From the NCBI RefSeq assembly GCF_000350225.1, contig NW_005179334.1, positions 62,001 to 126,000 on the forward strand: a stretch of 64,000 nt of DNA, written 5' to 3'. How positions within the stretch are numbered: the stretch's first letter is position 1; each line of letters opens with the position of its first letter. Positions 38,668 to 48,239 of the stretch are shown in pieces. This DNA is from Chondrus crispus. Lineage: Eukaryota > Rhodophyta > Florideophyceae > Gigartinales > Gigartinaceae. A program made the position numbers and the translations under genes. The notes beneath the pieces are model-generated. The model worked only from the letters and a program-made list of their open reading frames with translations, had not been told where the DNA came from and did not search any database.

Positions 38668-39582
38668 CTAGAAGGGCGGTGGGTTCGTGCTCCGGTTTTT
38701 GTGCGTCGGACAGGAGGCGGCGGAGCCAGTGAGCTTGTTGCGTGGCTGCAGTGGCCGCGAGGTACAGTATTCCGCCTCACAGGTGGAGTCGGCTAGTACG
38801 GATTGCCGAGCTGAGGTCCAGCTGATCGGCGCGTCGTGGAACATGTGTACTGCTCCGGTTCGGGATCGGTGTGTGTGGTTGTTGGCGAAGTCCGAGTCGC
38901 TGTATGTGCGGAGGCTTGGAGAGGCGTTGGGAGCCTTGGCTTTGAACAGTATTCCGTGGTGTGCTGTACCGTTGAGGTACCGAAGGAGCCAGGGGAGGTG
39001 GTTCTTGTGTGTGCGAGCCGGTTTGCGCATGACTGAGGCTAGCGTGCTGACCGTGGGGTGGATATCGGGCCTGGTGCTGTCGGCTAAGTATCTGAGGTCT
39101 CCGATTGTTTGGCGAAAGAGAAAGGATTGGTGCTGTTCTAAGAGGGGGTCGTCTTGCGCGTACGTGAAGGTTTCTTTAGGGGGTAGCGGTGTTCGCTTTG
39201 GGTTGGACGACACCATGCCTGTTTTTGTGAGGATGGTTTTGGCGACGTTGGGTTGCGAGATGTGTATGGAGCCATCTGTGAGGCGTTGGATGTGCCATTT
39301 GAGATACCTGGCAGGGAATCCGAGACGTTTAATGGTGTATTTGGCTGTGAGAGTGGCGTGGAGCTCGTCGTGTAGCTCTTGAGAAGATGCAGCTGAAAGG
39401 AAATCGTCCATATTGATGGCGACTAGAATGAGGCCGCGTTTGGATTTTTGTAGAAGAGGCAGGGGTCTGCCTGAGTGGGCTGGTAACCATGGGCGAGTAG
39501 GTGCTTGGACAGTCCGTCGTGGTAAATACGTGCTGCCTGAGGTGTGCCATAGATATTGCGCATGAGTAGACCTGCTTTGCAT
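38668..39582 (-). CDS. Copia RT end and RNase H
   Basis: It contains the catalytic box VAINMDDFLSA, the block YTIKRLGFPARYLKW, FRQTIGDLRYLADSTRPDI, and the RNase H start TYSDSDFANNH with STCEAEY. This is the C-terminal half of a copia polyprotein and belongs to the element at 38282-42909. Confidence 0.85.
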   Translation of the reverse strand: MQSRSTHAQYLWHTSGSTYLPRRTVQAPTRPWLPAHSGRPLPLLQKSKRGLILVAINMDDFLSAASSQELHDELHATLTAKYTIKRLGFPARYLKWHIQRLTDGSIHISQPNVAKTILTKTGMVSSNPKRTPLPPKETFTYAQDDPLLEQHQSFLFRQTIGDLRYLADSTRPDIHPTVSTLASVMRKPARTHKNHLPWLLRYLNGTAHHGILFKAKAPNASPSLRTYSDSDFANNHTHRSRTGAVHMFHDAPISWTSARQSVLADSTCEAEYCTSRPLQPRNKLTGSAASCPTHKNRSTNPPPF

Positions 39583-39692
39583 GGATGTCTGAGGGTGCCG
39601 TTGAACCGGGGGTGCTGCTTAATGTATACCGGTTTCGTTTGAGGGAATTTCTCGTGGAGATAGGCGGAGCTGATGTCTAGGTGTTCTAGGGG

Positions 39693-41363
39693 TCAATTGT
39701 GCGTAGCTGCGATGGAGAGGAGTAGACGTACTGTAGTCTTGTCCGCCATGTAGGTGGTGACTTTTTCGGGGTCGTAATGTGTCCCCGGGGTCATGCGGTC
39801 GCCGCGTGCTGCGCAGCGCGCCTTGCGGTCGGTTACTGTACCGGTGTGATCCCGAATGTACCTGAATGTCATTTTGAGTGGTATGAGCTTCTCATGTATG
39901 GGGATCTGTCGGTCTGGTATCCATTTGATGGTTTCTGTCGCGTCTAGCTTATCGAACTCTGTGTCGTGTGCATGTTCCCATTCGGCTGCGTCAGAGTAGG
40001 TTCTGGCTTCTTGTCTGGTACGGGGGTCGGGTTTGGTGAGTTGTAGTCCGGTTCCGCGTGTTGCTGCTGGTGAAGTGCGGAGGACGGCTGTTGTGTTCAC
40101 TGTAGGGTCATGTGTTTTTGTGTACGGACGGAATTCCTGCGTGCGTGTGATGTGGTACTTGCTTGTGTGTGTATCTTGCACTGTGATCGAGTGGGGGCTG
40201 TTGGAGTACATGTATCGTACTGCTCGGCTGCGTGTGTCTAGTTTGCGTTTTGTGCCGTACATAGGTATTGTGCCTAATTGTCCGAAGATGAGGAGCTGCT
40301 TCGGCTGTGCTTTCTGTTTGTGCCATAGTGTTTGTGGGGCTTGTCCGGTGGCCCGATGGGGTATGATGTTGTATTTATAAGCCCCATCGCGTACTGCGTC
40401 CTCCCAATAGGCGTCCGGTAGGCTGGCGTGGTGGAGATTGGCTCTGGCGGCGTTCATGAGAGTTTGATTAATTCTCTCGGCAATAAAATTTTCCTGAGGC
40501 TGATGCGGGGTGTTATTCTCGTACTTGATACCGAGGGAGGCGTAGGTGTGCAGCCCGTGGTTGGATTTAAATTCGCGTGCGTTGTAAGTGCGGTAGGTTC
40601 GAGGAAGGCGGTTGCGTTGCTTCAGCAGCGCAAAGAATTGCGGCATGATGATTCCTACTTCGCTTCGGGATTTGAGAAAATACAGCATGACGTATCTGGA
40701 AGCCGCATCTATGTACGTTAGGAAATGGTGGTTGCCGTCGTTGGATGGAGGATGGATGGGGCAACATGTGTCAGAACTTAGATAGTCGCCCGTGTCATAG
40801 TGGTGTTGAGTGGGAGAATGGCGTGCCGGTCGTTGTTTCGCGTGTGCACATGCGGAGCATGACAGTCGGTTTTGGGCGGCGGCGAGAGCGGGTGGAAGGC
40901 CGTGTAGCGTCCTCGATTTGGCAATGTCTTGAATTGTGCGTAGGGGGGCATGGTTGAGCTTTAAATGCCAGTGGTGTAAGATGTGGTCTGTGGCCTTACA
41001 GGGGATCGGTGGGATGTGGGGTGCCGGTATTGAGATTACAGGTAATGGTGTAATGGATTTCCTTTTTGTGGTAGTGGGAGGAGGGGCTCGAGTCGCGATG
41101 AGGCGCGGATTGGCGGGGGTTTGTGAAGGGGTTTGTGAACTGTGTTTTGACGACGGCGTGGGTGTTTTTGATCTGTGTTTCGGGGCGGAGATCGTGCGTG
41201 CGCCTCTTGCCTGTGCGTCCTTTGTTCTCTTCCATGCATACGCGTGGATGGCGGGGTCCCATGGGGCTGTGCCTAGTATAGTTGCACGGGAATGCTTGTC
41301 GAATATGTATGCAGCGTTGGGCGTGAAGAGGACGTTGCATCTGGTCTTAGTGATGGATCGCAC
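39693..41363 (-). CDS. Copia integrase and RT start
   Basis: The zinc region HHWHLKLNHAPLRTIQ with CSACAHAKQ is followed by the core, which has aspartates near LSSDTCCPIHPP and in TYIDAASRY. A region YNAREFKSNHGLH and the glutamate context QENFIAERINQTLMNAAR follow. After a proline/threonine-rich linker the RT starts at WEHAHDTEFDKLDATETIKW and includes FRYIRDHTGTVTDRKARCAA. The order is typical of Ty1/copia. Confidence 0.85.
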   Translation of the reverse strand: MRSITKTRCNVLFTPNAAYIFDKHSRATILGTAPWDPAIHAYAWKRTKDAQARGARTISAPKHRSKTPTPSSKHSSQTPSQTPANPRLIATRAPPPTTTKRKSITPLPVISIPAPHIPPIPCKATDHILHHWHLKLNHAPLRTIQDIAKSRTLHGLPPALAAAQNRLSCSACAHAKQRPARHSPTQHHYDTGDYLSSDTCCPIHPPSNDGNHHFLTYIDAASRYVMLYFLKSRSEVGIIMPQFFALLKQRNRLPRTYRTYNAREFKSNHGLHTYASLGIKYENNTPHQPQENFIAERINQTLMNAARANLHHASLPDAYWEDAVRDGAYKYNIIPHRATGQAPQTLWHKQKAQPKQLLIFGQLGTIPMYGTKRKLDTRSRAVRYMYSNSPHSITVQDTHTSKYHITRTQEFRPYTKTHDPTVNTTAVLRTSPAATRGTGLQLTKPDPRTRQEARTYSDAAEWEHAHDTEFDKLDATETIKWIPDRQIPIHEKLIPLKMTFRYIRDHTGTVTDRKARCAARGDRMTPGTHYDPEKVTTYMADKTTVRLLLSIAATHN

Positions 41364-41893
41364 CGAGAGGAGGTTGCTTGATATGTTTGGGGATACAACA
41401 GCGGGATCTTGAGTGCATGTCTCTTATTCGTTTTGATCGTCGTCTGTCCGGCGTGCGTGCATTTTACGATTTGGTTAGTTGCGGTTTTTGTTTTGTGCTG
41501 TATGGGTTGTGGTGTCTGTATGGAAGCGAGGTTGGCCATGTGTGTTGGGTGGGCGCCCGAGTCGAGGGTGTACGTACAGTAATCATGGTGCAGGCTGTGA
41601 TCGGTTGTGTCGTCTAGCTTCATATCCGGGTCGTTTGTGTAATCTTCTTGACGTTGAGCGGTCCGTGCCGTCTGGTACGGCTTGGTGCGAACGGGTTGAC
41701 GGGTACGGTGGCGGGGGTGTTCTGTGTGATTGCACTCGGCGTCGGTGTGCCGGGGGTGGGAGACACCTCGTGACATGTGGAATCTGCATGGATTAGATGG
41801 TACGGGGAGGTTCCGGCGGGGGAAGCGGTTGTAGCGTTGAGGGGCCGAGGCTGGATTTCTGAAAAATTTTGAGCCTCCGGCGTCGCCGTGCAT
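41273..41893 (-). CDS. Copia protease segment
   Basis: The protease active site YTLDSGAHPTHMANL lies in the middle of the frame, preceded by a basic proline-rich Gag tail. It sits between the gag gene and the integrase of the same element. Confidence 0.7.
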   Translation of the reverse strand: MHGDAGGSKFFRNPASAPQRYNRFPRRNLPVPSNPCRFHMSRGVSHPRHTDAECNHTEHPRHRTRQPVRTKPYQTARTAQRQEDYTNDPDMKLDDTTDHSLHHDYCTYTLDSGAHPTHMANLASIQTPQPIQHKTKTATNQIVKCTHAGQTTIKTNKRHALKIPLLYPQTYQATSSRCDPSLRPDATSSSRPTLHTYSTSIPVQLY

Positions 41894-42492
41894 TTAAGAG
41901 GTGCGTGGTTGTGCCGCTTGCCGGTAGAGGTCCATTCGATTGAACTTGTGCACAAAGTCTTTTGTGCCATTGGGGTCCAGGGCAATGAGTTGGCTGCCAA
42001 TACCAGCCGTGGCAGGGTTGAACCGCAGGCCGTCGATGAGGAACTCTACTGTTGTTTTGGGGTCGGCTGTTTCTGGGAACCGTGCTGCTATCATTCTGGT
42101 TCTGATCTGCTCATAGGCCTTGATATACTGATCAAGAGTCATATCGGGTAGAAAGTGTGTCTGCTCGGCTAGCTGCTTCAGGTATTTGTGGTCTGAAGCG
42201 TTGGTTGTGTCCAAGTGAGAAGTGACTGCCTGTATGAGATCGTAAGGAGTTGGATCGCTTGTGGGGGTGAGTATGAGGTTGGCTATGTGGGCTGGTATGG
42301 ACGTGATCAGCTTGCCGAGTAGGTAGTTCTTGTTGCGGTTGAATGTTGCTAGATCGGTGGGGTTTTGTGGGGGAGTGGGGTTGCTGGTGATGTGCTCGAT
42401 GGCGGCGATCGTGTGTGCTGCTGCTCGGGTGGCCACGATCCACGGCCCGTAGTTGGTCTGATCGAGGCGGGGGATGTCGGGGCGTTTTTCCA
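41894..42492 (-). CDS. Copia gag
   Basis: The probable start is MEKRPDIPRLDQTNYGPW (ATG at 42490-42492). The frame stays open further upstream, but that part is a low-complexity Thr/Asn/Pro leader. It contains a UBN2-like Gag body (WIVATRAAAHTI, LLGKLITSIPAHIANL, KYLKQLAEQTHFLPDMTLDQ). No zinc knuckle is seen in this frame. Confidence 0.75.
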
Positions 42493-42805
42493 TAGTGCTT
42501 GTGTCCTGGTGAGTGTTGTTTGTGATGTGAGATGTAGTGTGATTTGTCGTGTAGTTTGTTGTGTAGTTTGTCGTTCGGTTTGTCGTGTTTTGTGTTGATG
42601 TGGTAGGATTTGTCGGTGGAGGGACGCAGTTTGTCGTGTTGTGTGTTGATGTCGTAGGATTTGGCGGTGGAGGGACGTAAGTGAGGGGCTGAGATGGGGA
42701 TAGCCTGGGGCTCCCCCGGGTTGGGAGGGATCGGTTTGTTCTTGTCGTAGTGGGTTGCAATCGTAACGCGGGGAATGTTGAAGTATGCAAGGTAGCAAAA
42801 GATGC

Positions 42806-42909
42806 CCATAACCTATGTGAACAGAAGACCGATGCCTCCTCGTTTACTCGTCGTCGCTCGCTAGTTATAAGTCTATCCTGAAGGACAGACTGTCCTGTGC
42901 GGTCTGACA
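42806..42909 (-). repeat. 5' LTR of the 38-kb copia element
   Basis: About 104 bp, very short for an LTR. Read on the minus strand it runs from TGTCAGACCGCAC to GTTCACATA. It is followed by the primer site (42793-42805). Confidence 0.85.
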
Positions 42910-43063
42910 TTTAACACCGCCGTCGCTCCTTCCCTCAGTAAACACGACTAAGGTCTTGAGTCTCTCCTACAGAGGTGATATCGGCCCGAGTGTGCCCCGT
43001 GTGACAACACACTTGTCTCTCGGCTGACCCCTGAGGAAAGCATACTCAATTAAATAAAAAAAC

Positions 43064-43336
43064 TCACAGGTCGAAACTGTCTCCGTCGAGATCGCCTCTG
43101 CACACCCCCTCGTACCCAGCCTGTTTCGTTTCATCCGTTGCCCAATATTGCGAAATACTATTGTTATCGAAAGTTGCCCTAGGGCACCGTCCATAACAGT
43201 AGTTTTTCAGAAGATTGCGAGAACTGGGCATGATCCTCAATATCACTACATGCGTTTGGCGACATACTGCGTGTTGCCCCGGAACTGTCGCACTGTGCTG
43301 ATATCGCAGGTTGTCCCCTGGTTGATATTGTGCCAT
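43064..43336 (-). CDS. Possible small gene or first exon, 90 aa
   Basis: I do not recognise it. From the ATG at 43334-43336 the frame begins MAQYQPGDNLRYQHSA and ends with YEGVCRGDLDGDSFDL. It starts about 50 bp past the promoter-like block shared with the VPS62-like gene. A GTGAGT donor overlaps the end, and a TTCCTCAG acceptor follows about 40 bp later, so it could be a first exon whose remainder was lost to the inverted-repeat element at 43,008. The evidence is positional only. Confidence 0.3.
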   Translation of the reverse strand: MAQYQPGDNLRYQHSATVPGQHAVCRQTHVVILRIMPSSRNLLKNYCYGRCPRATFDNNSISQYWATDETKQAGYEGVCRGDLDGDSFDL

Positions 43337-43389
43337 AATTGTGCAAGCGGTGAGAGAAACTGTAGATGAAAGTGCTATAATTCGTAGTC

Positions 43390-45885
43390 TCCTTTTCTCG
43401 ACTGGGGCCTCGTGCTTGACCACGCGAAGCGTCCATTCAAAATCGCATAGAAGCTGGCACTGGGGACTGCCAACAGCGATGGCTCTGCGCGTTGAAGGTG
43501 CGGTCCTCGTAATATCGTTGTACAGTAATGCGTATAATTGAAAACGAAACTGCTATGTCATGCATAGCAATTCGTTCATTTTTTGGCCCGTCCCAGCTCT
43601 TCACACGCGCCCTTGAAAGTAAAAAGGGTGCCATCCCACAACTAGGGAAATAGATGCCGCTGGATCCAACTGCCATTCGGCCCTTGTCATACCGAATGCA
43701 AACCCTTTTATCAATTACTCTATGTGATGCCAAGAACTGGTCCGATGCCTCCGACCACGGATCGTGGCGGAGGCCACGGCGCTTTTATTTCCTACTGAGT
43801 AGTTAGCGCCTTATTGGCATTGTCCTATCCGTACTGTGTCTTATCTGAATGAAACCACAATCTACCCCCGCCTTTTCGATCCGGCCCCGTCTATTTCAAG
43901 CCTTCCCATCCCAATATCAGGTCTCTATCTTGTGATTCCTATAGGTTAGTTCAGTTCAGAGAAACAATGTGTAACCATATCCGTATTGTTGAATTTTAAT
44001 GTACGTTACACCGTACATTAATTTTAACAGTCGAGAGTACATCCCTGGGTGTTCTATGGGACCCATCGACCACACAAGCGGACTGGGAAGGGCCTAAACG
44101 GTACACACGCGAAGTTTCAGCGAATATAGACCACTACAACATTCTGTTATGACTCCTGGAAAACTATTACTTCAACCCCATTTCAGTGCCCCCGAAATGA
44201 CTTATGTACGGTACATCGTACATATGGAGATGTTCTAACTACTTTTGCGCATGTCTGAGGACAAACTCTTTCTCACAGACCTTGTATGATGCCTTGTGGA
44301 GCCCCCAGAGAGCGGCTTCTGACCCCTCCGGGGTCGTGGAGGTGTCTAGTCTCACCTACAGAATTCGATATCTCGGACAAACGGTCCGACCTGCCCCGAA
44401 AAACACTTCTTCTTCCTTCCATCTCAAGTTTCTCTTGCCTCTTGCTAGCACGCCACATGTCCCAACAGGACCTCCGCATTCCGTGATACGTCCTTACACA
44501 CAAATGTGTTTCACATTGAGTTCATTTAAATGATGAACGATGTCCTCTGTAACTGCTATCATTCTTAACATTCATGCCCCATAAAGCGCACTACTGCTCT
44601 GCCAGCATCTGATTTTGGCAATTTTTGCGAACATGTAGGCGCAATCGCACTCCCTCCACACTTTTAAAAAATACTAGCCGATTGCTTTTTCTTTTTCGCG
44701 CAAGTTCACGAAGTTGAGTAATCTCACTGTCATTCACAACAACTGTGGGCGACTCGTCTACATTTTTGGCCACTCTGCCGCCTGCCGCAAGTTGTCATGT
44801 AGCTGCGGAACTTGCAATTCCGTTCTCATGAGCTCAAGAGCAGCGCGAGAGAATAGGCGTGCGCGTTCTGATAGAACGGAATTTGTAACGTCGTTTTCGA
44901 GATTACCCATCTGTTCGCTGACGGATTGAATCCTCCAGGCTGCCGTATGCGCAGCAGCATCTCTTTTAGCCCGTTCCCCTCTGACACTTCCGGCTGCCCG
45001 TCCACCAGCTCTTCTGCTTGCCAGCGGGCGTCCTTTTCCAGACCATCTTCCTCGTGTAGAGCGGGCTTGAGCAGCACACTCAGGCGTCGTTACGGCCAGA
45101 AGGGTATCTAGCGCCGTAGAGAGTCTTGCGTTTTCCTCAAGAGTGGTTGCGGTCTGTATACGCTGATCGCGGGGGATGGAAGGAATCGCAAGTTGCTCTG
45201 GCACAGCGTTAGAACTGATGGCGGGGGCGAGAGAGGGCTGACGGAGTGTTGGGTTCATGCTCTGTTGTTCCGGTGGTTTGGGAAACTACAAGAGAGTATG
45301 GGGACTACTCCGAAGGTTGGAGAGTTTGCGATGGTCGTACTTTGGCTGGAAGGGAGATTTCAAGTGCTTCAAATGGTGACCGAGCTTTTGAGACACATCA
45401 TTCTGTCTGTATTATCTTAAAACAAAAAAGTAACACGTGGACGGTTCTTCGGAACCTACGCTTGAAATCTGTACGCTCACAAATCGGATTGCTACACTTG
45501 TCTAGAAGTTACAGTCGTTCAAATATGGTCTTAAAACGACCTTTACGTACGATAGACCGTACATAATTGACATTTCAAATTTTATGAATCGGCAGTTATG
45601 TACGGTACACCGTACATTCTAACACTAGGGATATGTAAAGAAAGCTTACCCAGGGCATGTCACGGTCAAACTGGACCCGTCAATACAAACCCAGATTTAA
45701 GTGTTCGAAGACAATTGCTCTCCTCTGTCTACAAAATTGTACGTAAAGTTAGTATGATGCGCAGCTACGTTAAAGGCGTGACAATGTCTGTAATTACTGC
45801 CGCACAAGTTGTACGAGGCATTCCAACGTCGACTGCCTCGATGCGTGGGACGACTGTACCGACTGTACCCTTGGTAGTAGAAGTT
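43390..45885 (-). repeat. Duplicated promoter-side segment (copy 2), expanded
   Basis: The left block (about 43,380-43,680) and right block (about 45,640-45,885) match 17,660-17,940 and 17,357-17,600 in reverse orientation. Between them are about 2 kb absent from the first copy. This extra DNA contains the palindromes near 43,999, 44,203, 45,546 and 45,597 and a minus-strand frame at 44758-45258. It is probably an insertion of an undescribed element in copy 2, or a deletion in copy 1. Confidence 0.7.
44758..45258 (-). CDS. Unknown 166-aa frame in the expanded segment
   Basis: I do not recognise it. It begins MNPTLRQPSLAPAISS. A middle segment is very rich in Arg, Ala and Gly (GRWSGKGRPLASRRAGGRAA), and the C-terminal half is helical (MGNLENDVTNSVLSERARLF). 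A second frame (44591-44773) overlapping its end continues with a charged helix (EITQLRELARKRKSNRLVFF), so the true product may be longer through splicing or a frame change. It lies between copies of a 20-bp palindrome. It could be an element-encoded DNA-binding protein or a decayed host gene. Confidence 0.35.
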   Translation of the reverse strand: MNPTLRQPSLAPAISSNAVPEQLAIPSIPRDQRIQTATTLEENARLSTALDTLLAVTTPECAAQARSTRGRWSGKGRPLASRRAGGRAAGSVRGERAKRDAAAHTAAWRIQSVSEQMGNLENDVTNSVLSERARLFSRAALELMRTELQVPQLHDNLRQAAEWPKM

Positions 45886-45933
45886 TTTATATGATTTTAG
45901 GGGAGCGGTCGCGGACGTTCTCGGAAGACCACG

Positions 45934-45980
45934 GCACCAAATTTGGTGCTTTAAGAATGATTTTAACATCATTCTTAAAG
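45934..45980. repeat. Two adjacent palindromes
   Basis: GCACCAAATTTGGTGC at 45934-45949 is a perfect 16-bp palindrome. It is followed at once by CTTTAAGAATGA (45949-45960), an 8-nt spacer and TCATTCTTAAAG (45969-45980). They lie at the boundary between the duplicated block and the transposase remains to the right. Confidence 0.85.
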
Positions 45981-46279
45981 AAGCAAATAACGTTTATCAA
46001 GCGGAATTAGCCGCGATCCCTCAAAATACACTTTAGAAGGCAAGCAGAGATATCGGGGAAAATGTGATCCTCCTTCGAGGATGATCGGGTCTACAGTGAC
46101 CATGTCACCCCATTTTATGTCCACCAGAGCAAACCCTGGTGCGCACCGCTCAGCTGCGCTGTCGTCGGTAGAATAGTGATTAATCATTAATTCTATAATT
46201 ATACGTACCTGAAATCGGCATCAGCCAACCATCGAGTGATGGTGGCGGTCATGGAGACTTTTTAATGGACTGTTGGCTT

Positions 46280-46645
46280 TCACAAAATTACAGGCAAGAG
46301 CCTGCGCTCAACATCGTCCCTCGGAATACAGCTCTTAGAGCATCTCTGCAAGAGAGCACCCCTATGTTTGCGACAATACGGCGTTTTTAAAGAAAACATT
46401 ACTTCCCGTAACCTGTTGTTTACGGTTTCTACGTAATTGTCTGCGGCGTATCCAAGGCAATCTTCCCAAACCCCAGAAAGGGGACAAAGAACTGGCGTCA
46501 TTTTACGGGATTCATTTCCCCAACGGTTCAGAAAGATTCCTTTTGGGGAAAATACCCTTTCAATCGGGACAATTTTCTCAAGAAATCTGGTTTCATCCAT
46601 ATTTTTGATGCAAATCACGGCACAGAAATCAAATCTCATAAGCAA
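46280..46645 (-). pseudogene. Transposase fragment (DDE type)
   Basis: The minus strand reads NMDETRFLEKIVP and WGNESRKMTPVLC, resembling the first catalytic region of pogo/Fot1-type DDE transposases (NMDETGF). Only about 60 codons are alignable by eye and the rest is unrelated or decayed. A further short frame at 45975-46187 may belong to the same dead copy. It is separate from the next transposase because the same region occurs again at 48478-48744. Confidence 0.5.
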
Positions 46646-47450
46646 ACTAATCTACTGTTGCAAAGATCTGGACGCCGCTCTAAACGTGTGAAGTTGCAAG
46701 TGTTCTCAGACGTCAAAGCCTTCTTCACAATTGCCTGTTCCGCTGTACTTTTTCAACAGACAGACATTGGTCTTGGCAAAACAGAACTGCTCCATACGCA
46801 GCGACACGATATTCCATCCCCAATTACTCATGTAGAAAACGCGCCGCACGAACAGATGCAACTCTGCGGGCTTCTTTTCAATCTGCTAGGGCCTTCTTCC
46901 GTTGAGCGTTAAAAAAACTTTCGTCACTCACCGTCTTTCTTCTTTAAAACCAGAGCCATAGCTTCCTCGCCTGTGAGATTGACACCCGCCCTGGCGTTTA
47001 GAAATACTCGATTGAGCACTAGGGACTTCAAGCCAGCACTAGATCTCAACCTCAACCGCTTCTCTTCCAACATCTTTTCCATATCCTTTACAGTAGCGAC
47101 TGTTTTGCAATCAGCTGATAACGGACGTCTCTGTCCAAATACTGTATTCGGGTTAAGTGTCCACAATCCAGTCTTCCTAAATCCACTCTGAATGTTTGAC
47201 CATGTAAACCCGTTTGCGTACGCCACTTTCATTATTTTACAAAAGTGGAACACATCAAAGACATTTGCACGACCTAGCAAACGCATACCGTGCAAAACTG
47301 TGTCAATGTGCGCTTTCCATGGTCCAAATACTCCGACGTCTAGCGGCTGCATGGTGCCACTCGTATGCACCGTGTAGTGCAGTGGCCCTGCCTACTGTGC
47401 GCTTGGTCACCGCCGTCGAGGGGCGGCGCTCCCCGTCTTCGACACGGGTT

Positions 47451-47594
47451 TCACACGTGTACTCATCCAATGTGTACATGTACACTTTGGATGATACCAC
47501 ACGTGTATGATCCGCGCTCCCTGCCTTTGACACAAGTTACACACGTGTACTCATCCAAAGTGTACATGTACACTTTGGATGATACCACACGTGT
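47451..47594. repeat. Two palindromes in a 90-bp tandem duplication
   Basis: The core TCATCCAAAGTGTACA and its reverse complement form a perfect 32-bp palindrome at 47551-47582, flanked by ACACGTGT on both sides (47541-47594). The same structure, with one mismatch, lies 90 bp upstream at 47451-47504. They lie in the U3 part of a solo LTR. Confidence 0.93.
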
Positions 47595-48183
47595 ACAATA
47601 CGTTTTCCCCACGTATACACACGTGCAGGATACGAGTGTGACACGTTTAAGATACGCGTATGACACGTACACATACGTGGTTCCCACAGGTTTCTACAGT
47701 AATTAGCATCTAATGCCAAGTGGCAATTTTAATGGCGATTATTAATTATTAATTGCCAATTTAAAAACCGACGGCGACGACGGCGGTCGGCCTATATAGG
47801 TCGGGTGCCGGAGGGCGATACAGTAAAGAGGCATCAGGTAGCCTGACCCCACTCCAGGTATTGTCCTTTTTGGTTGCTATCTTAATGGCTAAGTCTGGTA
47901 CCTGCCCCCTTCGTTGTCATCCTTTTTCTTGTTTTACCTTTACTTTTTCCCACATTTTCTACATTTCTATGCTACACTTGTTCTTCCTTCTTACTTCTGT
48001 TTTTCTTGTTTTGTTTTCTTCGACGCTGTCGATGGGGGTCCATAATACGGCCGCAGCACACCCCTTCCTCTAGTTACTTAATCCCGAGTACCCCTTCACG
48101 CCCTGACCGCGACTCTACCCGCGATTCTCGCGTTGCCTCTGAGCTACCACCGACAGAGGGCCCCGAACACCCCAGTGGTGACT

Positions 48184-48239
48184 GGACATATTGCTTTGCG
48201 TCATAGCGAGAGGACATATTGCTTTGCGTCATAGCGAGA
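48184..48239. repeat. Perfect 2 x 28 bp tandem repeat
   Basis: The unit beginning GGACATATTGCTTTGCGTCA occupies 48184-48211 and is repeated exactly at 48212-48239, inside the solo LTR. Confidence 0.95.

Larger units (their letters stand above)
38282..42909 (-). mobile_element. Ty1/copia element with TTTAA duplication
   Basis: 4.6 kb on the minus strand. Short LTRs (about 104 bp at 42806-42909; 138 bp at 38282-38419) start TGTCAGACCGCAC on the minus strand. TTTAA lies on both sides (38277-38281 and 42910-42914). Order is: gag, protease (LDSGAHPTHMA), integrase, RT (NMDDF), RNase H. The primer site next to the 5' LTR reads GGTTATGGGCATC, again of the half-tRNA initiator-Met type. The internal strand is very C- and A-rich (Thr, Pro, His, Arg codons), unlike its neighbours. 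It is broken in about three or four places and is moderately young. Confidence 0.9.
38097..43008. mobile_element. Small inverted-repeat element split by copia
   Basis: The left end GTTGTCACACGGGGCA (38097) and the right end TGCCCCGTGTGACAAC (to 43008) are exact inverted repeats, continuing imperfectly to GATATC on each side. Without the copia insertion the element is only about 280 bp, so it is a MITE or a short LTR-like repeat. No clear target duplication was found. It carries the 38200-38253 palindrome. Confidence 0.65.

Noticed and set aside
38686-39382. Plus-strand 231-aa frame
   Set aside because: It is antisense to the copia RT/RNase H region, whose motifs on the minus strand are clear.
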